A DNA stretch of 64,000 nt from Longimicrobium terrae. GTDB lineage: Bacteria > Gemmatimonadota > Gemmatimonadetes > Longimicrobiales > Longimicrobiaceae. Below, piece by piece: positions 18,383 through 26,206 of this stretch. The stretch covers positions 186,001 through 250,000 of the forward strand of contig NZ_JACHIA010000003.1 in NCBI RefSeq assembly GCF_014202995.1. Reading direction: 5' to 3'. The position numbers and the translations under genes were made by a program. Under the pieces are notes generated by a model that did no database searches, was not told where the DNA came from, and saw nothing but the letters and a program-made list of their open reading frames with translations. The stretch's first letter is position 1. The number at the start of each line of letters is the position of its first letter.

Positions 18383-18408
18383 TCCAGACTTTCCGCTGCT
18401 ACGACGAC

Positions 18409-18440
18409 AAGGGCCGCACCGAAGCATCGGTGCGGCCCTT
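18409..18440. terminator. Strong bidirectional intrinsic terminator
   Basis: Perfect 14-bp stem (18409-18422 with 18427-18440), loop AGCA, followed on the plus strand by CTTTTTC. It serves the minus-strand Ig-like lipoprotein and, on the plus strand, the receptor-lipoprotein operon. Confidence 0.8.
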
Positions 18441-18460
18441 CTTTTTCACGCCATCCGCGA

Positions 18461-19105
18461 TCAGATGATGCAGACCGACGGGGCGCCGGCGCTGATGGAC
18501 ACGTACTTGGTGACGCTCGTGCTCTGGCCGCTCGCGTCGGTTACGGTCAGGTACAGCGTAAAGTTGGACGAGCTGTGCCCCGTCCATGTCCACGGCTCGT
18601 TGAAGGTGTAGCCGTAATCGTAGATGCCGTTGTTGGATGACCAGGCGTACGTGTACGGCGAGGTTCCCGCCGTGACTTCCGCAAAGAACGAGCAGACCTG
18701 GTTGGAACGCACGCTGGACGGACCGTCGATGTAGATGTCGGGCGTGACGGCGACCACCTTGGTACCGGTGATGCCGTCCACCACGCCCGAAATGGTGGCC
18801 GTGCCCGTCGCCACGCCGGTCACTACGCCGGAGGCTGAAACGGTGGCCTTGGATGTGTTGGAGCTGGACCAGGTCGCGCTGCTGCTGGTGAACTGGCCGT
18901 CCACGTCGCGGCCGTACGCGGTGCACTGCCCGCCCTGGGCCGGCTTGATGGGCGTGGGGCAGGTTACCGTCACGCTGGTGGTGACGCCTACGAGCCGCGG
19001 TCCGTCGTGTGGCGCGGTGATGCCGCCGCCCGCCTCGCCGGAGCATCCGGAGAGCGCGAATCCGGAAAACGCCGCGAGAACGCCGAGTGTGTTTCTGATC
19101 CGCAT
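18461..19105 (-). CDS. Lipoprotein with bacterial Ig-like (Big_2) and PKD-like domains
   Basis: 214 aa from ATG 19103-19105 (MRIRNTLGVLAAF). The signal peptide ends FALSGC, a good lipobox at residue 21. The next domain (about 55-110) is Big_2-like: ATWSSSNTSKATVSASGVVTGVATGTATISG. A second beta domain follows with SYSW-like SPYTYAWSSNNG and TLYLTVTDASGQST, as in PKD/Ig folds, and contains two Cys pairs likely oxidised. It is presumably exposed at the outer membrane or cell surface. Specific role unknown. An ATG ten codons upstream is possible but less likely. Confidence 0.8.
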   Translation of the reverse strand: MRIRNTLGVLAAFSGFALSGCSGEAGGGITAPHDGPRLVGVTTSVTVTCPTPIKPAQGGQCTAYGRDVDGQFTSSSATWSSSNTSKATVSASGVVTGVATGTATISGVVDGITGTKVVAVTPDIYIDGPSSVRSNQVCSFFAEVTAGTSPYTYAWSSNNGIYDYGYTFNEPWTWTGHSSSNFTLYLTVTDASGQSTSVTKYVSISAGAPSVCII

Positions 19106-19373
19106 GGTCTGTCTCCGGAAACGGTGGACCTGCACACCCAGTGCGGGCGGGGAGGTCTTTCCAGAGTAAGGCCGTTCCTTTCAAGCCGCAACATATTTCT
19201 TTGATTCAACCCCGCAGCCTTGCACCAGCCCGATACGCACCTCCATCAAACACTTATCAGGAAGCAGATAACCGGCAATCATGATCGGCCACCTGGCCAA
19301 CCGTGCAGTGCGCGGTGGACCATGCCGCGCCCGGATCAGGCCATATCGAGAGATGTCTTCCGTCGGCCGCCGG

Positions 19374-20162
19374 TCAGTGAAGCTGGCCTCCGCAATGCGG
19401 GCAGGCGGCGGGCTCCCTTCGGGCCTGGACGGCCTCCACGAAGCCGGCGCCCAGGATCGCCGTGGGAAGCGCGAACAATCCAATCCCCACGATGCTGATG
19501 AGGCCCGCCGCAAGCCGGCCAGACGGGGTTTCGGGGATGACGTCTCCGTATCCCACCGTGGTGAGCGTGGCCACCGCCCACCACATGCTTGCGGGAATGC
19601 TGGAGAACTCGTCGGGCTGCCGGCCGTTCTCCGCGATGTACATCACCGACGACGACACGATCAGCAGCACGGCCATCAGCGCGAGTGACAGGACCAGCTC
19701 TTCGCGCTTCTGGCGGATCACCTGCCGGAACAGGCCGAGCGCCGTGACGTACCGCCCGGCCTTGAGCAGCCGCACCAGCCGGAACAGGCGCATCGCCCGC
19801 AGAAACCGCAGGTCGAGCGCCGCCGCCGGAACAAAGAACGGCGCGATCGCGAGCAGGTCGATCAACGCGAGCGGACGGAGCATGTAGCGCAGCCGGCCGC
19901 GTACCGCGCCCCGGTACCGCGGGTCCTCCACGCACGACCAGACGCGGGCGAGATACTCCACACTGAAGACCGCCACCGAAAACACCTCGAATGCGCGGAA
20001 CTCCGCTTCCCACCGCGCCTCCAGTTCCGGCACGGATCCAAGGATGACGGCCAGCACGTTCGCCGCGATCAGCGCAAGGATGAAGATGCCGAACCGGCGG
20101 CTCGCGGCGTCGCCCGCGCGGGGGGCCTCCGTAATCTGCAGCACGCGAAGCCGGGAGATCAT
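19374..20162 (-). CDS. Voltage-gated-type potassium/ion channel with C-terminal zinc-binding tail
   Basis: 262 aa. Six membrane segments are visible. Segment S4 (residues about 119-138) has Arg/Lys every third position (RFLRAMRLFRLVRLLK). The pore loop contains the potassium selectivity filter TVGYGD at 202-207 followed by IPETPSGR. This is the ion_trans/KvAP-like layout at near-typical length. The short cytoplasmic tail ends C254-P-H-C257-GGQLH, a possible half zinc knuckle, which is unusual. It acts in the inner membrane; gating properties cannot be inferred. No operon partner. Confidence 0.92.
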   Translation of the reverse strand: MISRLRVLQITEAPRAGDAASRRFGIFILALIAANVLAVILGSVPELEARWEAEFRAFEVFSVAVFSVEYLARVWSCVEDPRYRGAVRGRLRYMLRPLALIDLLAIAPFFVPAAALDLRFLRAMRLFRLVRLLKAGRYVTALGLFRQVIRQKREELVLSLALMAVLLIVSSSVMYIAENGRQPDEFSSIPASMWWAVATLTTVGYGDVIPETPSGRLAAGLISIVGIGLFALPTAILGAGFVEAVQARREPAACPHCGGQLH

Positions 20163-20320
20163 CGGCGCTCATCAGAATGGGAGGCGCTCATTGTTTCCAT
20201 CAACATTGAGGTCGTCGTCAGAGCCCGCCGGATGGGCAGCCGTGCGGAGAATCAGAGAATAGAATAGTCGGGGGGACAAAAAAAAGAACGCGATCGGATC
20301 GGCCGGGAGGGCAACGACGA

Positions 20321-20347
20321 CAGGGCCGGCGACGCGCGCCGGCCCTG
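20321..20347. terminator. Hairpin terminator
   Basis: Stem of 11 bp (20321-20331 with 20337-20347), loop ACGCG, 16 bp beyond the stop of the minus-strand DinB gene. Confidence 0.6.
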
Positions 20348-20363
20348 CGTTCGATCGTGTGCT

Positions 20364-20867
20364 TCAGGGGAGAACGGGTGCGCCCATGGCGGCCCACTCT
20401 TCGGCGGCGGGGCCGTACACGCCCGGGACCGTGAGACCGGCCTGCCGCATCAGCACCGTCATCTGCCCGCGGTGGTGCGCCTGGTGCAGCATCAGCGCCG
20501 AAAGCACGGTGCCCTTCTTCCACACGTCGCCGTACATCATCAACTCCTCACCCAGCACCTCGTCCGTCCAGGCGGCGCGCACCACGTCGGGAAGCGATGC
20601 GGCCGCTTCCTCGTACGCGCGCGTGATCTCGGCGGCGGAGGTGGGCGTGGGCGAATGCTGCTCGGGGCCGGTCACGCCCGGTACGCCCGCCGTCTCCATC
20701 AGCTCGCGTACGGTTTCGGTCACGTGCCAGGCAAGTCGGCCCAGCGTGCGCCCCTCGGCGCCCACGCGCTGGTTGAGCGACTCATCCGTCAGGCGGGAGA
20801 ACAGGTTGACCGTGGACTGCGAATCACGCTTCCAGTCGCTCACGAAATCGTTGATGCGGCGGTACAT
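20364..20867 (-). CDS. DinB family protein
   Basis: 167 aa from ATG 20865-20867 (MYRRINDF); the longer upstream frame is low-complexity. DinB four-helix-bundle metal ligands are present: H48 in RLAWHVTETV, and H128 and H132 in LHQAHHRGQM. The C-terminal GVYGP motif is typical. DinB/YfiT-like proteins bind a divalent metal, and several are bacillithiol- or mycothiol-dependent transferases; for this one the thiol and substrate are unknown. An 8-bp tandem repeat lies between this gene and the biotin-carrier gene upstream. Confidence 0.9.
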   Translation of the reverse strand: MYRRINDFVSDWKRDSQSTVNLFSRLTDESLNQRVGAEGRTLGRLAWHVTETVRELMETAGVPGVTGPEQHSPTPTSAAEITRAYEEAAASLPDVVRAAWTDEVLGEELMMYGDVWKKGTVLSALMLHQAHHRGQMTVLMRQAGLTVPGVYGPAAEEWAAMGAPVLP

Positions 20868-20991
20868 GGCGGATTGGGGTACGGGTGTGGGAGATACCGC
20901 GGAAAGAAAGTGCCCAGAAGAGAAACCGAAGTGCCCCGTGCTCACGACCGAGTGCCCCGGGAAGAACCGATCAGGCCCGGGGCCTCCGTTC

Positions 20992-21042
20992 ACTTTCGTA
21001 CTTTCGTACTTTCGTACTTTCGTACTTTCGTACTTTCGTACT
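20992..21042. repeat. 8-bp tandem repeat (ACTTTCGT, six copies)
   Basis: Six uninterrupted copies of ACTTTCGT (20992-21039) plus ACT end immediately before the stop codon of the biotin-carrier gene and 125 bp upstream of the DinB start. Copies are identical, as expected for a slippage-prone tract. Confidence 0.9.
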
Positions 21043-21043
21043 G

Positions 21044-21541
21044 CTACTCCAGCACGATCAGCACCGCGCCCTTGTCCACCGTCTGGCCGGGCGCGACGGC
21101 GATGCTGGCGACCACGCCGTCCGCGGGGGCCTTGAGCTCGTTTTCCATCTTCATCGCCTCCACGACAACCACGCCCTGGCCCGCGCGCACGGTCTGGCCC
21201 ACCTCGACCTCCACCTTGAGCACCAGCCCCGGCATGGGCGCCAGGATGGTCTTGTCGGCCACGTCGTCGGCGCCGCCGGTCATTTCGCGGATGGCGCGGG
21301 TGCGTTCGTCCACGGCGTCGGCGGTCAGGCGGTCCGCGCCCAGCGCCAGGTGCCAGCGGCCCTTGCGGTCGCCCGCGCTGACGGCAAAGGCGTACGAACG
21401 GTCGCCCGCGATCAGGTGGCGCGTCCGCGTGCCCGGAAGGGTGGAAAGCTGCGCCTCCATGGGCGTGCCGTCCACCACCGGCGTGGCGCCCGTAAGGTCC
21501 ACTTCCACCTCACGTCCGGCGATCGTAACGAAGTAGCGCAT
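21044..21541 (-). CDS. Biotin carboxyl carrier protein of an acyl-CoA carboxylase
   Basis: 165 aa from ATG 21539-21541 (MRYFVTIAG). The C-terminal 75 residues are a biotinyl domain: ILAPMPGLVLKVEVEVGQTV, then VVEAMKMENELKAPADGVV, with the biotin-accepting lysine K131 in AMKM. The N-terminal half matches the extra beta region of propionyl/methylcrotonyl-type carriers rather than AccB of fatty acid synthesis. It would shuttle carboxybiotin between the biotin carboxylase at 24707-26206 and a carboxyltransferase such as 59162-60712. It is not adjacent to either. Confidence 0.92.
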   Translation of the reverse strand: MRYFVTIAGREVEVDLTGATPVVDGTPMEAQLSTLPGTRTRHLIAGDRSYAFAVSAGDRKGRWHLALGADRLTADAVDERTRAIREMTGGADDVADKTILAPMPGLVLKVEVEVGQTVRAGQGVVVVEAMKMENELKAPADGVVASIAVAPGQTVDKGAVLIVLE

Positions 21542-21809
21542 GCGGTGCGTTCCGCGGTCAGATGAAGGAATGGTTTCGGCCGCAGCAAGGTGCGCCCGCG
21601 ACGACGGAGCCGCAAGCCCGCCGGGAGCCCATCGTCCGCCGCGGCTCTTGACGGGCGCGGTTCCGCCACGCATCGTGCAAACAACCTTATCCGACACAAT
21701 ACCGGACGGCACCGATTCCCACCCTTCGCTGGGCGGGCGCATTCCCGTCCGGCGCGGATGATGGTTGATTCACGCGGGCGCTGGCGATCCACGGAACGGG
21801 CGAGAGCCG

Positions 21810-22055
21810 ATGAGAAAGCTGCTGCTGGACCCCGACGACCTGCGGGTCGATTCGTTTGAGACTGCACGTTCGGCCGCGGACGCGCGCGGCACCGTGCGCG
21901 CCAACGACGAACGCGGTCCGTGCACGCACCCCGCCGGCGGCGTGCACGCGGACGCCACCGGGCGCGCCTGCCCGTCCGTGCAGAACTGCGGCTCGCTCTA
22001 CACCGTCTGCGGTTGCAGCGTCACCTCCTGCGACGACGAGCTGGTCCTGCACTGA
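21810..22055 (+). CDS. RiPP-like precursor peptide (pinensin-type leader), cluster copy 1
   Basis: 81 aa from ATG 21810 (MRKLLLDPDDLRVDSFET), with CGAGAG upstream. The leader ends ARGTVRAN, then a core with six cysteines ending VQNCGSLYTVCGCSVTSC-type residues. The core is a clear paralogue of cluster copy 3 (VTSC, QNCG and TVC shared). It is the first of four head-to-tail genes each with its own hairpin. No modifying enzyme is in the cluster. Product type (lanthipeptide-like or disulphide peptide) is undetermined. Confidence 0.75.
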   Translation: MRKLLLDPDDLRVDSFETARSAADARGTVRANDERGPCTHPAGGVHADATGRACPSVQNCGSLYTVCGCSVTSCDDELVLH

Positions 22056-22074
22056 AAGCGCCGCGCCAACGGGC

Positions 22075-22110
22075 AACGGGCCGCCGGACGCGATCGTCCG
22101 GCGGCCCGTT
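22075..22110 (+). terminator. Intrinsic terminator of leader-peptide copy 1
   Basis: Perfect 16-bp stem (22075-22090 with 22095-22110), loop CGAT, followed by GTTTTCC. The arm CGGGCCGCCGGACG recurs in the next terminators of this cluster. Confidence 0.85.
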
Positions 22111-22257
22111 GTTTTCCGCCGAATATGGCCTATCCGTCCTGTTTGCTTGACGTGCGCCTTTCACGCCGGGAACTTGGGATGTCGCACCTCCCAACCCGCC
22201 GCGCTCCCCCGAACGCCGCGCGGGATTCTGCTCCATCCGCCACACCGGTTCATCCCC

Positions 22258-22482
22258 ATGAAGAAGCTCAAGCTGCAGATCGACTCCCTCCAGGTGCAGT
22301 CGTTCGATACCACCAACGGCGGCCAAGGCGAGCGCGGCACCGTCCGGGCCCAGGGCGACAGCGAGGACTTCGGCTGCACGTGGATCTGCATCACGCTCAG
22401 CTGCCTCTGCGGCAACACCGAAAAACTGCTCTGCTCGGCGGCCGGTTGCCCCGTGGTGGCGGAGCAGGACCAAGCCGGCTGA
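22258..22482 (+). CDS. RiPP-like precursor peptide (pinensin-type leader), cluster copy 2
   Basis: 74 aa from ATG 22258 (MKKLKLQIDSLQVQSFDT). The leader ends ERGTVRAQ, then a short core with six cysteines (FGCTWICITLSCLCG, then LLCSAAGC). The core differs in sequence from copies 1 and 3, while the leader is conserved, which is the usual pattern for leader-dependent maturation. The start has no strong ribosome site (CCGGTTCATCCCC upstream). The terminator follows 19 bp after the stop. Confidence 0.75.
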   Translation: MKKLKLQIDSLQVQSFDTTNGGQGERGTVRAQGDSEDFGCTWICITLSCLCGNTEKLLCSAAGCPVVAEQDQAG

Positions 22483-22501
22483 TCCCCCGCTCAGCCGTAC
22501 G

Positions 22502-22535
22502 ACGGGCCGCCGGACGCAATCGTCCGGCGGCCCGT
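22502..22535 (+). terminator. Intrinsic terminator of leader-peptide copy 2
   Basis: Perfect 15-bp stem (22502-22516 with 22521-22535), loop CAAT, then TTCC. Stem sequence is the same as in the terminator at 22075-22110 apart from the ends and loop. Confidence 0.85.
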
Positions 22536-22703
22536 TTCCGTCATCAGCCGTACATTCCGCTCAGGCGCGAACGGACATCCGACGGCGATCCACGTGCCTC
22601 TTTCACGAACGCTTGCCGGCGGTACCGAATCACTCAGCTACACAAGCTGAACCGATCGACGCAGGCGCTGCTCCTCGTTGAGAGGACGCGGCCGACAAGA
22701 TCA

Positions 22704-22731
22704 TTGACATGTTCCTAATCCGACGTAATAT
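22704..22731 (+). promoter_or_regulatory. Candidate promoter of leader-peptide copy 3
   Basis: TTGACA (22704-22709), 16-bp spacer, TAATAT (22726-22731), in a locally AT-rich stretch 72 bp before the ATG at 22804. It suggests that copy 3 is transcribed independently of copies 1 and 2. Confidence 0.5.
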
Positions 22732-22803
22732 GTTTTCATCTTGGTCGGCGGCCGCAGCCAGTCCGGCAGGCGCGCCCCCGAACTCCCGCCTGCGACGGAT
22801 GCC

Positions 22804-23052
22804 ATGAAGAAGCTGAAGCTCAACCTCGAGAACCTGCGGGTAGACTCCTTTGAGACGGCGCGCGATGCCACGGGGATGACGGGAACCGTGCGCGCCAATG
22901 GTGAAACGTATCCCTGCACGCAGCCCATCACCTGCGTGCGAGTGGAGCCGACCGGGGGAGCCTGCCAGTCCATGCAGAACTGCGGCGGATCGGTGTTCAC
23001 CGTCTGCGCCTGCAGCGTGACGTCGTGTACGACGGACCTGATCGAGCACTGA
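22804..23052 (+). CDS. RiPP-like precursor peptide (pinensin-type leader), cluster copy 3
   Basis: 82 aa from ATG 22804 (MKKLKLNLENLRVDSFET). The leader ends MTGTVRAN, lacking the Arg seen before GTV in other copies. The core has seven cysteines and ends like copy 1 (MQNCGGSVFTVCACSVTSC). Its own promoter is proposed upstream. Unlike its neighbours it is followed by only the left arm of the shared terminator (see 23067-23084), so its transcript may continue into copy 4. Confidence 0.75.
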   Translation: MKKLKLNLENLRVDSFETARDATGMTGTVRANGETYPCTQPITCVRVEPTGGACQSMQNCGGSVFTVCACSVTSCTTDLIEH

Positions 23053-23066
23053 CATTATCCCCGCGA

Positions 23067-23084
23067 AGCAGACGGGCCGCCGGA
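23067..23084 (+). other. Half-terminator: left arm without matching right arm
   Basis: GCAGACGGGCCGCCGGA matches the left flank of the terminator after copy 4 (23309-23325) exactly, but the next bases (GGTTGGCACC) do not supply a complementary right arm. It looks like a remnant of a terminator lost by rearrangement. Confidence 0.5.
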
Positions 23085-23138
23085 GGTTGGCACCAGCTCG
23101 CTCCCGAAGGTTAGGACCCTGAAAAAAGGCAAGGTCGC

Positions 23139-23291
23139 ATGCGCTCGCCCAAGCTGACCGTCGAATCTCTCGCTGTCGAGACGTTCGAGGTGAACGAAGT
23201 ACAGGTACACTTCGATTCCACCTTTACCACGGGGGGACCGTGGTTCTGTGCGGAAAACTGTGCGCCCGACACCGACCCCCACTACTGCTGA
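23139..23291 (+). CDS. RiPP-like precursor peptide, short divergent copy 4
   Basis: 50 aa from ATG 23139, read directly from the bases. MRSPKLTVESLAVETFEV keeps the spacing of the family leader (hydrophobic residues, then VxTF) but lacks the KKL start and the RGTV end. The core is short, GGPWFCAENCAPDTDPHYC, with three cysteines. The position within the tandem array and the shared terminator after it support a real, diverged member. It may be decayed. A ribosome site AAGG lies 8 nt upstream. Confidence 0.55.
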   Translation: MRSPKLTVESLAVETFEVNEVQVHFDSTFTTGGPWFCAENCAPDTDPHYC

Positions 23292-23311
23292 CGCGGCATC
23301 GGCGAAAGCAG

Positions 23312-23346
23312 ACGGGCCGCCGGACGATTGCGTCCCGGCGGCCCGT
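23312..23346 (+). terminator. Intrinsic terminator of leader-peptide copy 4
   Basis: Near-perfect stem of 15 bp (23312-23326 with 23331-23346, one extra C) followed by TTTTCC. It also lies just beyond the stop of the convergent methyltransferase gene and can act in both directions. Confidence 0.8.
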
Positions 23347-23372
23347 TTTCCGTTATCGACCAAAGATCCTGC

Positions 23373-24737
23373 TCAGGCGCGGACCAGCAGCACCACCGAT
23401 TCCACGTGCGCCGTCTGCGGAAACAGGTCGAACGAGCGCAGGCTCTCCATGCGGTAGCCGGGGCCCAGGCGCCTGATGTCGCGCGCGAGCGTGGCGGGGT
23501 TGCAGGAGATGTAGATGATGCGCTCCGCCGGCTGGGCGGCCAGCGCGTCCGCCGCCTCCGCCGCGATGCCCGCGCGTGGCGGGTTCAGGATGACGAGGTC
23601 CGCGGGAAGATGCTCCGCCAGCACGGCTTCCACGTATCCCGAGATGAAGACGGCGCCCTCCGGCGCGCTCCTGCGCGCCTCGGCCACGGCGTCGGGATCC
23701 AGTTCGATTCCCGTCACCCGCGCGCCGGCCCGCGCGAGGCGACGCGCGTGCAGCCCCACGCCGCAGTACGCGTCCACCACCGTCCTGCCCGCCACGTCGC
23801 CCACGAGCGAAAGGACGTGCGCCTCCAGCAGTTCCGCCGCCGCGCGGTTCACCTGCAGAAAGGCGGCGCCGCTCAGCTCCACCGTCTCGTCGCCCCACGT
23901 TTCCGGCAGCCCCGGCGCGCCCGCGATCAGCTCCGCCTTGTTCTCCCCCGGGCGGTGCCAGATGGCCACCAGCCCGGGGACGGCGGCGATCAGCTCCAGC
24001 GGCCGCCCCGGGTGGAATCCGCCTTCCACGAGCAGCGACACCTCGCCATTCGCCGAGGCGCGCAGCGTGAGCCGCAGCTGCGCGCCGGAAGGAAGGCGCC
24101 GCGCGTCCGGGCCCCAGTTGGCGCGGATGCCGTCCCACACGCGCGCGATCGCCTCCTCGAACAGCAGGCAGCTTCCGTCCAGGTCCACGATCTCGTCCGG
24201 CGCGCCGAGCGCGTGGAACCCCGCCTCCACGCGGCCGTGCTCCGTCCTGCGCAGCGCGAAGCTCACGCGGTTGCGGTAGCGGAACTCGCGCGGGGACGGC
24301 ACCACCTCCGGCGCCTCCACCGCCACCCCGCCGATGCGCGTCAACGCGTCGCCCACGATGCGGCCCTTTGCCGCCAGCTGTGCGTCGTACGTGAGGTGCT
24401 CCAGCGTGCACCCGCCGCACCGCGCGTAAAACGGGCACACCGCTTCCCGCCGCTCCGGCGACGGCTCGATGACGCGCAGCAGCGTCCCGCGCGTCCACCG
24501 GTCGCGCGTCTCCGTCAACTGCACCTCGGCCAGGTCGCCCGGCGCGGTGCGGTGGACAAAGCAGACGCGCCCGTCCGCCAGCCGCCCCACTCCTTCCCCG
24601 CCCGCGGCGATGGAATCGATGCGCAGCTGCACCGGCGGTCGTGGCCGGCGCGGCCCGGGAGCCGGGCGCGCCGAACGTCCCCGGTCGCGCCCGCCGCGGC
24701 GGTCGCTCACCGGTTTCTCCATCCGCGCTGGCGCCAT
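23373..24737 (-). CDS. 23S rRNA (uracil-C5) methyltransferase RlmD/RumA-like
   Basis: 454 aa. After a basic, disordered N-terminus comes a TRAM domain (about 36-95), then cysteines C101, C107 and C110 (CPFYARCGGC) of a [4Fe-4S] cluster. The SAM domain contains VVDAYCGVGLHARRLA, DLVILNPPRAG and the catalytic Cys C412 in ISCNPATLARD, ending with DLFPQTAHVE. This is the TrmA/RlmD layout, transferring methyl from SAM to a uracil C5 in RNA. The GGTGAG site favours ATG 24735-24737, overlapping the biotin carboxylase by 31 nt; a start at 24722 is possible. Confidence 0.92.
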   Translation of the reverse strand: MAPARMEKPVSDRRGGRDRGRSARPAPGPRRPRPPVQLRIDSIAAGGEGVGRLADGRVCFVHRTAPGDLAEVQLTETRDRWTRGTLLRVIEPSPERREAVCPFYARCGGCTLEHLTYDAQLAAKGRIVGDALTRIGGVAVEAPEVVPSPREFRYRNRVSFALRRTEHGRVEAGFHALGAPDEIVDLDGSCLLFEEAIARVWDGIRANWGPDARRLPSGAQLRLTLRASANGEVSLLVEGGFHPGRPLELIAAVPGLVAIWHRPGENKAELIAGAPGLPETWGDETVELSGAAFLQVNRAAAELLEAHVLSLVGDVAGRTVVDAYCGVGLHARRLARAGARVTGIELDPDAVAEARRSAPEGAVFISGYVEAVLAEHLPADLVILNPPRAGIAAEAADALAAQPAERIIYISCNPATLARDIRRLGPGYRMESLRSFDLFPQTAHVESVVLLVRA

Positions 24738-26206
24738 CCGCTCACCGGCGCGGCGGCCGCGGCGGTGCCGGCGCGCGGCATGGCGCGGTGCGTACGGCGC
24801 TCTTCCTCCAGCAGCGCGGCGGCCAGGGCGGCGGCGCGGATGGTGTCCTCATCCGGCTGCGCCGTCATCAGGTCCTCGTGCCGCTCCAGGTACTTGATGT
24901 CCAGCCGGCCCTCGCGGAACTCCGGCTCGTCCATCACCCGCAGGTGGAACGGAACGCTCGTATCCACGCCCTCCACGCGCAGTTCGGCCAGCGCGCGCTT
25001 CATCCGGTCCACCGCCTCGATGCGCGTGGGCGCATGCACGATCAGCTTGGCCAGCATGGGATCGTAGAACAGCCCCACTTCCACGCCCGGGGTGATGCCG
25101 CCGTCCCAGCGCACGCCGGGGCCGCTGGGGATAAGCAGGTTCTGGATGCGCCCGGTGGACGGCATGAAGTTGTTGGCCGGGTCCTCCGAGGTGATGCGGC
25201 ACTCGATGGCGTGCCCCGTGAACGTGATGTCGTCCTGCGCAAACGGCAGCTTCTCGCCCGCGGCAATGCGGATCTGCCACTGCACCAGGTCGATCCCGGT
25301 CACCAGTTCCGTCACCGGATGCTCCACCTGAATGCGCGTGTTCATCTCCAGAAAGAAGAACTCGCCGTTCTGGTACAGGCACTCCACCGTCCCCGCGCCC
25401 TCATAGTTCACGGCACGCGCGGCGGCGACGGCCATGGCGCCCATGGCCGCGCGCTCGTCCGGCGTCAGGACCGCGGACGGAGCTTCTTCAATGAGCTTCT
25501 GGTGGCGGCGCTGGATGCTGCACTCGCGCTCGCCCAGGTGCAGCGTGGTGCCGTGCCGGTCCGCCAGCAGCTGGATTTCAATGTGCCGCGGGCCTTCCAG
25601 GAACTTCTCGATGTAGACGCTGCGGTCGCCGAACGCCGACTGCGCCTCATTGCCGGCGGACTCGAACGCCTTTTCGATCTCGTCCTCGCCGCGCACGATG
25701 CGCATTCCCTTGCCGCCACCGCCCGCCGCGGCCTTGAGCAGCACGGGATAGCCGATTTCGCCGGCCACGCGGCGCGCCTCGGCCGCATCGGCCAGCGCCT
25801 CCTTGGTGCCGGGGACGACGGGTACGCCCGCGTCGATCATCCGGGCGCGCGCGGCGGTCTTGTCGCCCATGGCCGTCACCGCGTCGGGCGACGGGCCGAT
25901 GAACACGAGCCCCGCGTCGCGCACGGCCTGGATGAAGTGCGCGCGCTCGGAGAGGAAGCCGTAGCCGGGGTGGATGGCTTGGGCGCCGCACCGTTTGGCG
26001 ACGTCGATGAGGACGTCGGCCTTGAGGTAGCTCTGCGCGCTGGGCGCGGGACCGATGAGGTACGCCTCGTCGGCGGCCAGGACGTGGGGGGCCAGGCGGT
26101 CCGCCTCGGAGTACACGGCGACGGCCTTGACTCCCAGTTCGTGCGCGGCGCGAATGACGCGCAGGGCGATCTCGCCGCGGTTGGCGATCAGGATCTTGTT
26201 GAACAC
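24707..26206 (-). CDS. accC: Biotin carboxylase subunit of acyl-CoA/acetyl-CoA carboxylase
   Basis: 499 aa from GTG 26204-26206 (reads VFNKILIANRGEIALRV, with AAGGG upstream); the frame extends further but without supporting features. The N-terminal domain has NRGEIALR and IHPGYGFLSERA; ATP-grasp motifs KAAAGGGGKGMR, then IEIQLLADRHG and EMNTRIQVEHPVTE; the C-terminal domain ends with an Ala/Pro linker. It carboxylates biotin at the expense of ATP and bicarbonate. The last about 25 residues are a non-conserved tail that overlaps the methyltransferase start. The gene pairs functionally with the biotin carrier at 21044-21541. Confidence 0.95.
   Translation of the reverse strand: MFNKILIANRGEIALRVIRAAHELGVKAVAVYSEADRLAPHVLAADEAYLIGPAPSAQSYLKADVLIDVAKRCGAQAIHPGYGFLSERAHFIQAVRDAGLVFIGPSPDAVTAMGDKTAARARMIDAGVPVVPGTKEALADAAEARRVAGEIGYPVLLKAAAGGGGKGMRIVRGEDEIEKAFESAGNEAQSAFGDRSVYIEKFLEGPRHIEIQLLADRHGTTLHLGERECSIQRRHQKLIEEAPSAVLTPDERAAMGAMAVAAARAVNYEGAGTVECLYQNGEFFFLEMNTRIQVEHPVTELVTGIDLVQWQIRIAAGEKLPFAQDDITFTGHAIECRITSEDPANNFMPSTGRIQNLLIPSGPGVRWDGGITPGVEVGLFYDPMLAKLIVHAPTRIEAVDRMKRALAELRVEGVDTSVPFHLRVMDEPEFREGRLDIKYLERHEDLMTAQPDEDTIRAAALAAALLEEERRTHRAMPRAGTAAAAAPVSGWRQRGWRNR

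Noticed and set aside
20992-21042. Tandem repeat considered as a CRISPR array
   Set aside because: Units are 8 bp and contiguous without spacers.
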